64,000 nucleotides of DNA, taken from assembly GCF_002278135.3 (NCBI RefSeq), contig NZ_CP029425.2:6052001-6116000 (forward strand), written 5' to 3'. The notes under the pieces were generated by a model, which had not been told where the DNA came from, ran no database searches, and saw only the letters and a program-made list of their open reading frames with translations. Both the position numbers and the translations under genes were made by a program. This DNA is from Bradyrhizobium ottawaense. Its GTDB lineage: Bacteria > Pseudomonadota > Alphaproteobacteria > Rhizobiales > Xanthobacteraceae. Shown here in pieces: positions 61,700-64,000 of the stretch (positions are counted from its first letter, which is position 1; each line of letters opens with the position of its first letter).

Positions 61700-62128
61700 C
61701 TATTCAGCGGCCTGCGCTTGCGCGCCATAGGCCTCGGACATCATGAAGCCGGACAGAACGCCGTAGGCGTCGGTCCAGGCCTTTGCCAATTCGGGCGTCC
61801 AGGCCTCGCCAAGGCCCTTCTCCAGGGTCCACAGCAAGGTCGCACCGACCACGGGATAGTGCTCGGCCGTGGCGCCGTAAGCGACGTGACGCTTGGCGAG
61901 CGCGGAGGCCGCGGGAAGAATCGTCTCCAGGTTCGACAGGCCGCTGACGACGGCGGCGAGCATCCCCATCAGCTTCTTGCGCTGCTCGGTCATATCCTCA
62001 GGGAACATCGCGCGCACGGACGGCGCCACCTCGAACAGGCGGTCGTAGAACAACACGGAGGCAGCTTCCGAAATTGGCGCGACCTTGGCGAAGCTCTGCT
62101 GGATGAGAGTGATCTGTTCGGGCGTCAT
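61700..62128 (-). CDS. bjgb: Single-domain haemoglobin (Bjgb-like)
   Basis: 142 residues from the ATG at 62128 with an AGGAG site 7 bases upstream. Bacterial globin fold: distal Tyr Y28 (LFYDRLFEVAPSVRAMF), distal Gln Q49 (DMTEQRKKLMGML), proximal haem ligand H81 (LAKRHVAYG). No flavin domain follows, so it is a Vitreoscilla-type globin. In Bradyrhizobium the homologue detoxifies nitric oxide formed during nitrate assimilation, using Flp as reductase. Between narK and flp in the operon. Confidence 0.92.
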   Translation of the reverse strand: MTPEQITLIQQSFAKVAPISEAASVLFYDRLFEVAPSVRAMFPEDMTEQRKKLMGMLAAVVSGLSNLETILPAASALAKRHVAYGATAEHYPVVGATLLWTLEKGLGEAWTPELAKAWTDAYGVLSGFMMSEAYGAQAQAAE

Positions 62129-62208
62129 GTGGTTCTCCTGTCTGTTTCGGTTTGCCTTGGTGCGCTTCGTTGCGAACAAGGTTCATGGGTCAAACGTCAT
62201 CAGAGAGT

Positions 62209-62232
62209 CTTCTCCCCGCGTACGGGGAGAAG
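62209..62232. repeat. Short hairpin CTTCTCCCCG-CGTA-CGGGGAGAAG in the narK-bjgb gap
   Basis: Perfect 10-bp stem with a 4-base loop. No T-run follows. It may be a degenerate repeat element or an mRNA-processing structure that sets narK and bjgb levels apart. Confidence 0.6.
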
Positions 62233-62250
62233 CGACATTCGTGCCAAGTG

Positions 62251-63630
62251 TCAGACCCGCGCCTCGGCGAGGCTTGAGGCGCCCTCACCCTGCGGGCCGC
62301 GACGCAGGTAGAACCACCAGGTCAAGCCGAGGCAGCTGGCGTAGAAGGCGAGATAGATCGCGAGCGCGAGCTGCGGGCCGCCGGTCAGGGCGATCGACTT
62401 GCCGAAACCGGTCGGGATCAGGTAGCCGCCGACGGCACCGATCGCGCCGATGAAGCCCACCGCTGCACCGCTCTCGATGCTCGCCGTCTTCAGCGCGAGC
62501 GCGCGCGCTGCCTCGCCCTTGCCGCGCACCCTAAACAGGTTCTCTTCGCGGAAGATCGAGGGGATCATGCGATAGGTCGACCCGTTGCCGATGCCCGTCG
62601 TCACGAACAGGAACAGGAACATCGACAGGAAGCCGATGAAATCCTTTTGCCCGACGAAGTAGAGCACGCCGACCGTTGCGCCTGCCATCACGATGAAGTT
62701 CCAGAAGGTGATGATGGAGCCACCGATCTTGTCGGCGAGCCAGCCGCCGAGCGGACGCGACAGCGAGCCGACCAACGGCCCCAGGAACGCGATCGCAATC
62801 GTGATTTGCGGGAACTGGGTCTTGATCAGCAGCGGAAACGCAGCCGAATAGCCGATGAAGGAGCCGAACGTACCGATGTAGAGATACGCCATGATCCAGG
62901 TGTGCTTGCGCTTGACGATCGCAAGCTGGTTCTTCACCGACGACTTCGCCGTAGTCAGATTGTTCATGAAGAACACGGCACCGAACACCGCGATCGCGAT
63001 CGGCAGCACCCACATCAGGCCAGCATTCTGCAGGAAGATGCCGTCGACGGGGGTTGCCTGGAACAGGTTGAAGACGGCGAGCGTCATCAGGATCGGGGTC
63101 AGCAGCTGCACGCTGGAGACGCCGATATTGCCGCCGGCTGCATTCAAGCCGAGCGCCCAGCCCTTCATCCGGTCAGGGAAGAAGAAGGAGATGTTGGTCA
63201 TGCTGGAGGCGAAATTGCCGCCGCCGAGACCTGCGGTCGAGGCGATCAACAGCATCAGCCAGAACGGCGTATCAGGCTGGCTCACGAAATAGGCAAGCGA
63301 CAAGGTCGGGATGAACAGGATCGCCGCGCTGAAGATGGTCCAGTTGCGGCCGCCGAACGTCGTGACCGCGAACGTATAGGGAAAGCGTATCAGGGCGCCG
63401 ATGAGCCCCGGCACAGCGATGAGCTGAAACAGCTGGTCGGTGGTGTAGTGAAAGCCTGCCTGCGGCAGCTTGGTAGTGACGATGCTCCAGATCAGCCAGA
63501 CCGAGAAGCCGATATGCTCGGCCACGATCGACCAGATCAGGTTGCGTCGCGCGATCGTCTTGCCGGTCGCATTCCAGAACGCCTCATCTTCGGGGCGCCA
63601 GTCTGAAATCCAAGTAGGATTCTTCGTCAT
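62251..63630 (-). CDS. narK: Nitrate/nitrite MFS transporter
   Basis: 459 residues, about twelve helices, with an AAGGGA site 7-8 bases before the ATG. Nitrate-porter features include FPYTFAVTTFGGRNWTIFSA, the glycine-rich STAGLGGGNFASSMTNISFF and NAAGGNIGVSSVQLLTPI, and late GRPLGG-type SLSRPLGGWLADKIGGSIIT. It imports nitrate and/or exports nitrite. First gene of the operon; a 336-base leader and control region precedes it. Confidence 0.93.
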   Translation of the reverse strand: MTKNPTWISDWRPEDEAFWNATGKTIARRNLIWSIVAEHIGFSVWLIWSIVTTKLPQAGFHYTTDQLFQLIAVPGLIGALIRFPYTFAVTTFGGRNWTIFSAAILFIPTLSLAYFVSQPDTPFWLMLLIASTAGLGGGNFASSMTNISFFFPDRMKGWALGLNAAGGNIGVSSVQLLTPILMTLAVFNLFQATPVDGIFLQNAGLMWVLPIAIAVFGAVFFMNNLTTAKSSVKNQLAIVKRKHTWIMAYLYIGTFGSFIGYSAAFPLLIKTQFPQITIAIAFLGPLVGSLSRPLGGWLADKIGGSIITFWNFIVMAGATVGVLYFVGQKDFIGFLSMFLFLFVTTGIGNGSTYRMIPSIFREENLFRVRGKGEAARALALKTASIESGAAVGFIGAIGAVGGYLIPTGFGKSIALTGGPQLALAIYLAFYASCLGLTWWFYLRRGPQGEGASSLAEARV

Positions 63631-63775
63631 TGAGTATCCCTTCCAGGCTCACCGCTGCGTCGTTGCAGGCTCCGCCTCACATGGAGGCGCGCTCCGAGGC
63701 TTCACCCCGGTGGCGAGTTCACGATGCTGATTGATGATGTTGAGGGACGTCGTCGTTGGCGTCGCGCAAAGACAT

Positions 63776-63791
63776 TTCAATTTCCGTGCCA
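63776..63791 (-). promoter_or_regulatory. Sigma-54-like promoter element for the narK operon
   Basis: On the minus strand TGGCACG-GAAA-TTGAA matches the RpoN consensus TGGCACG-N4-TTGCW in all but one position; the mismatch is the C of the -12 GC, an important base. Transcription would start near 63764, giving a leader of about 135 bases. Nitrogen-regulated sigma-54 control is usual for nitrate assimilation in rhizobia. Confidence 0.5.
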
Positions 63792-63838
63792 GTTGCGCGC
63801 ACACTGGAAATACAGTGATTTCAGGACGTTATTCGCAT

Positions 63839-63855
63839 TGCCAGAAATTCTGGCA
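63839..63855. promoter_or_regulatory. 17-bp palindrome TGCCAGAAATTCTGGCA, possible activator site
   Basis: An exact odd palindrome about 83 bases upstream of the predicted sigma-54 start. TGC-N11-GCA has the spacing of NtrC sites (TGCACC...GGTGCA) but the inner bases differ. Confidence 0.4.
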
Positions 63856-63885
63856 GGGCTTTTCCGCACGCTAAATTTGCGATTC

Positions 63886-63918
63886 GCTCAATCCTTGTGC
63901 GACGCACAAGGATTGAGC
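63886..63918. promoter_or_regulatory. 33-base perfect inverted repeat upstream of narK
   Basis: GCTCAATCCTTGTGC and GCACAAGGATTGAGC are exact 15-bp inverses around a 3-base centre. It lies about 139 bases upstream of the predicted start, an enhancer-like position. It could also terminate or stabilise a transcript entering from the right edge, though no T-run follows on the minus strand. Confidence 0.6.
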
Positions 63919-63966
63919 TAGATGTCGATTATTTGTGCGCAGGCATCCGCTTGCGTTAACTCTTCG

Positions 63967-64000
63967 TTACGCGGCCTCGACGAAGCGATGACGCTCGTAG
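63967..64000 (-). CDS. Possible C-terminal end of a gene entering from the right edge
   Basis: One minus-strand frame is open from the window edge to TAA at 63967-63969 and reads YERHRFVEAA. The stretch is too short to judge; a regulator of nitrate assimilation would be expected here but nothing in these ten residues shows it. Confidence 0.25.
   Translation of the reverse strand, partial: YERHRFVEAA

Noticed and set aside
63631..63930. NasT (ANTAR-type) binding leader with two hexaloop hairpins
   Set aside because: I looked for paired short stems with six-base loops having A at 1 and G at 4. The stems present have 3-, 5-, 7- or 9-base loops, or a six-base loop without these bases, so the motif is not supported as such.
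63631..63966. FNR/FixK box (TTGAT-N4-ATCAA) upstream of narK
   Set aside because: No such sequence was found by eye in the region; the palindromes there have different sequence.

Overview
The window is high-GC, densely packed alphaproteobacterial DNA and most likely comes from a Bradyrhizobium chromosome. Three things support this. The minus-strand order narK - single-domain haemoglobin (bjgb) - FAD oxidoreductase (flp) - nasC at the right edge is the assimilatory nitrate / nitric-oxide locus described in Bradyrhizobium. At least ten intergenic gaps carry palindromic repeats typical of that genus (for example the GTAGGGTGGGCAAAG family). Transport and oxidative catabolism genes dominate. I see no tRNA, rRNA, CRISPR array, transposase or phage gene.

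Layout. 1-3.7 kb: end of a dipeptide-type ABC importer operon. 3.7-8.7 kb: a signalling operon (Cache-HAMP-GAF histidine kinase, single-domain receiver, receiver-adenylate cyclase) that runs into a muconate-deaminase-like gene. 8.7-13.9 kb: TetR-MFP-RND efflux operon with a palindromic operator and a terminator. 14.0-16.5 kb: a split thiamine-diphosphate decarboxylase divergent from a cytochrome P450. 16.7-20.8 kb: ornithine aminotransferase, an odd Spy/CpxP-like exported protein, a 57-aa small gene and a broken duplicate of the Spy-like C-terminus. 20.8-28.5 kb: a seven-gene operon of unknown substrate (isomerase, DUF993 aldolase-like protein, Gfo/Idh/MocA dehydrogenase, enolase-superfamily enzyme, NitT/TauT/ThiY-type ABC importer).

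28.9-35.5 kb: TetR regulator, VOC protein, two PfkB sugar kinases, a ferredoxin-reductase-like flavoprotein, an enoyl-CoA hydratase and a histidine phosphatase. 35.5-41.2 kb: TRAP transporter (M, Q, P), sugar-acid dehydratase and a divergent GntR/FCD regulator sharing an inverted-repeat operator. 41.3-45.5 kb: a small exported protein, a CadC-like regulator with helical repeats, and a divergent group of small proteins ending in a methanethiol S-methyltransferase-like gene. 45.6-49.1 kb: uronate dehydrogenase divergent from a lactonase, then an aldehyde dehydrogenase; with the TRAP/dehydratase block this suggests uronate or aldarate oxidation. 49.4-53.3 kb: an AceE/MdeB-type 2-oxoacid dehydrogenase E1 divergent from an Lrp regulator, then PPK2. 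53.5-57.5 kb: alcohol dehydrogenase, DMT exporter, aldo/keto reductase and a second SMP-30 lactonase. 57.7-63.6 kb: the nitrate operon, preceded by a sigma-54-like element and two perfect palindromes.

The best candidates for undescribed biology are the seven-gene DUF993 operon, the CadC-like/small-protein/MddA cluster, the kinase-cyclase operon without a DNA-binding output, the P450/TPP-decarboxylase pair, and several exact operator palindromes. All functional calls are from reading the sequence by eye and from memory of families; no database search was run.
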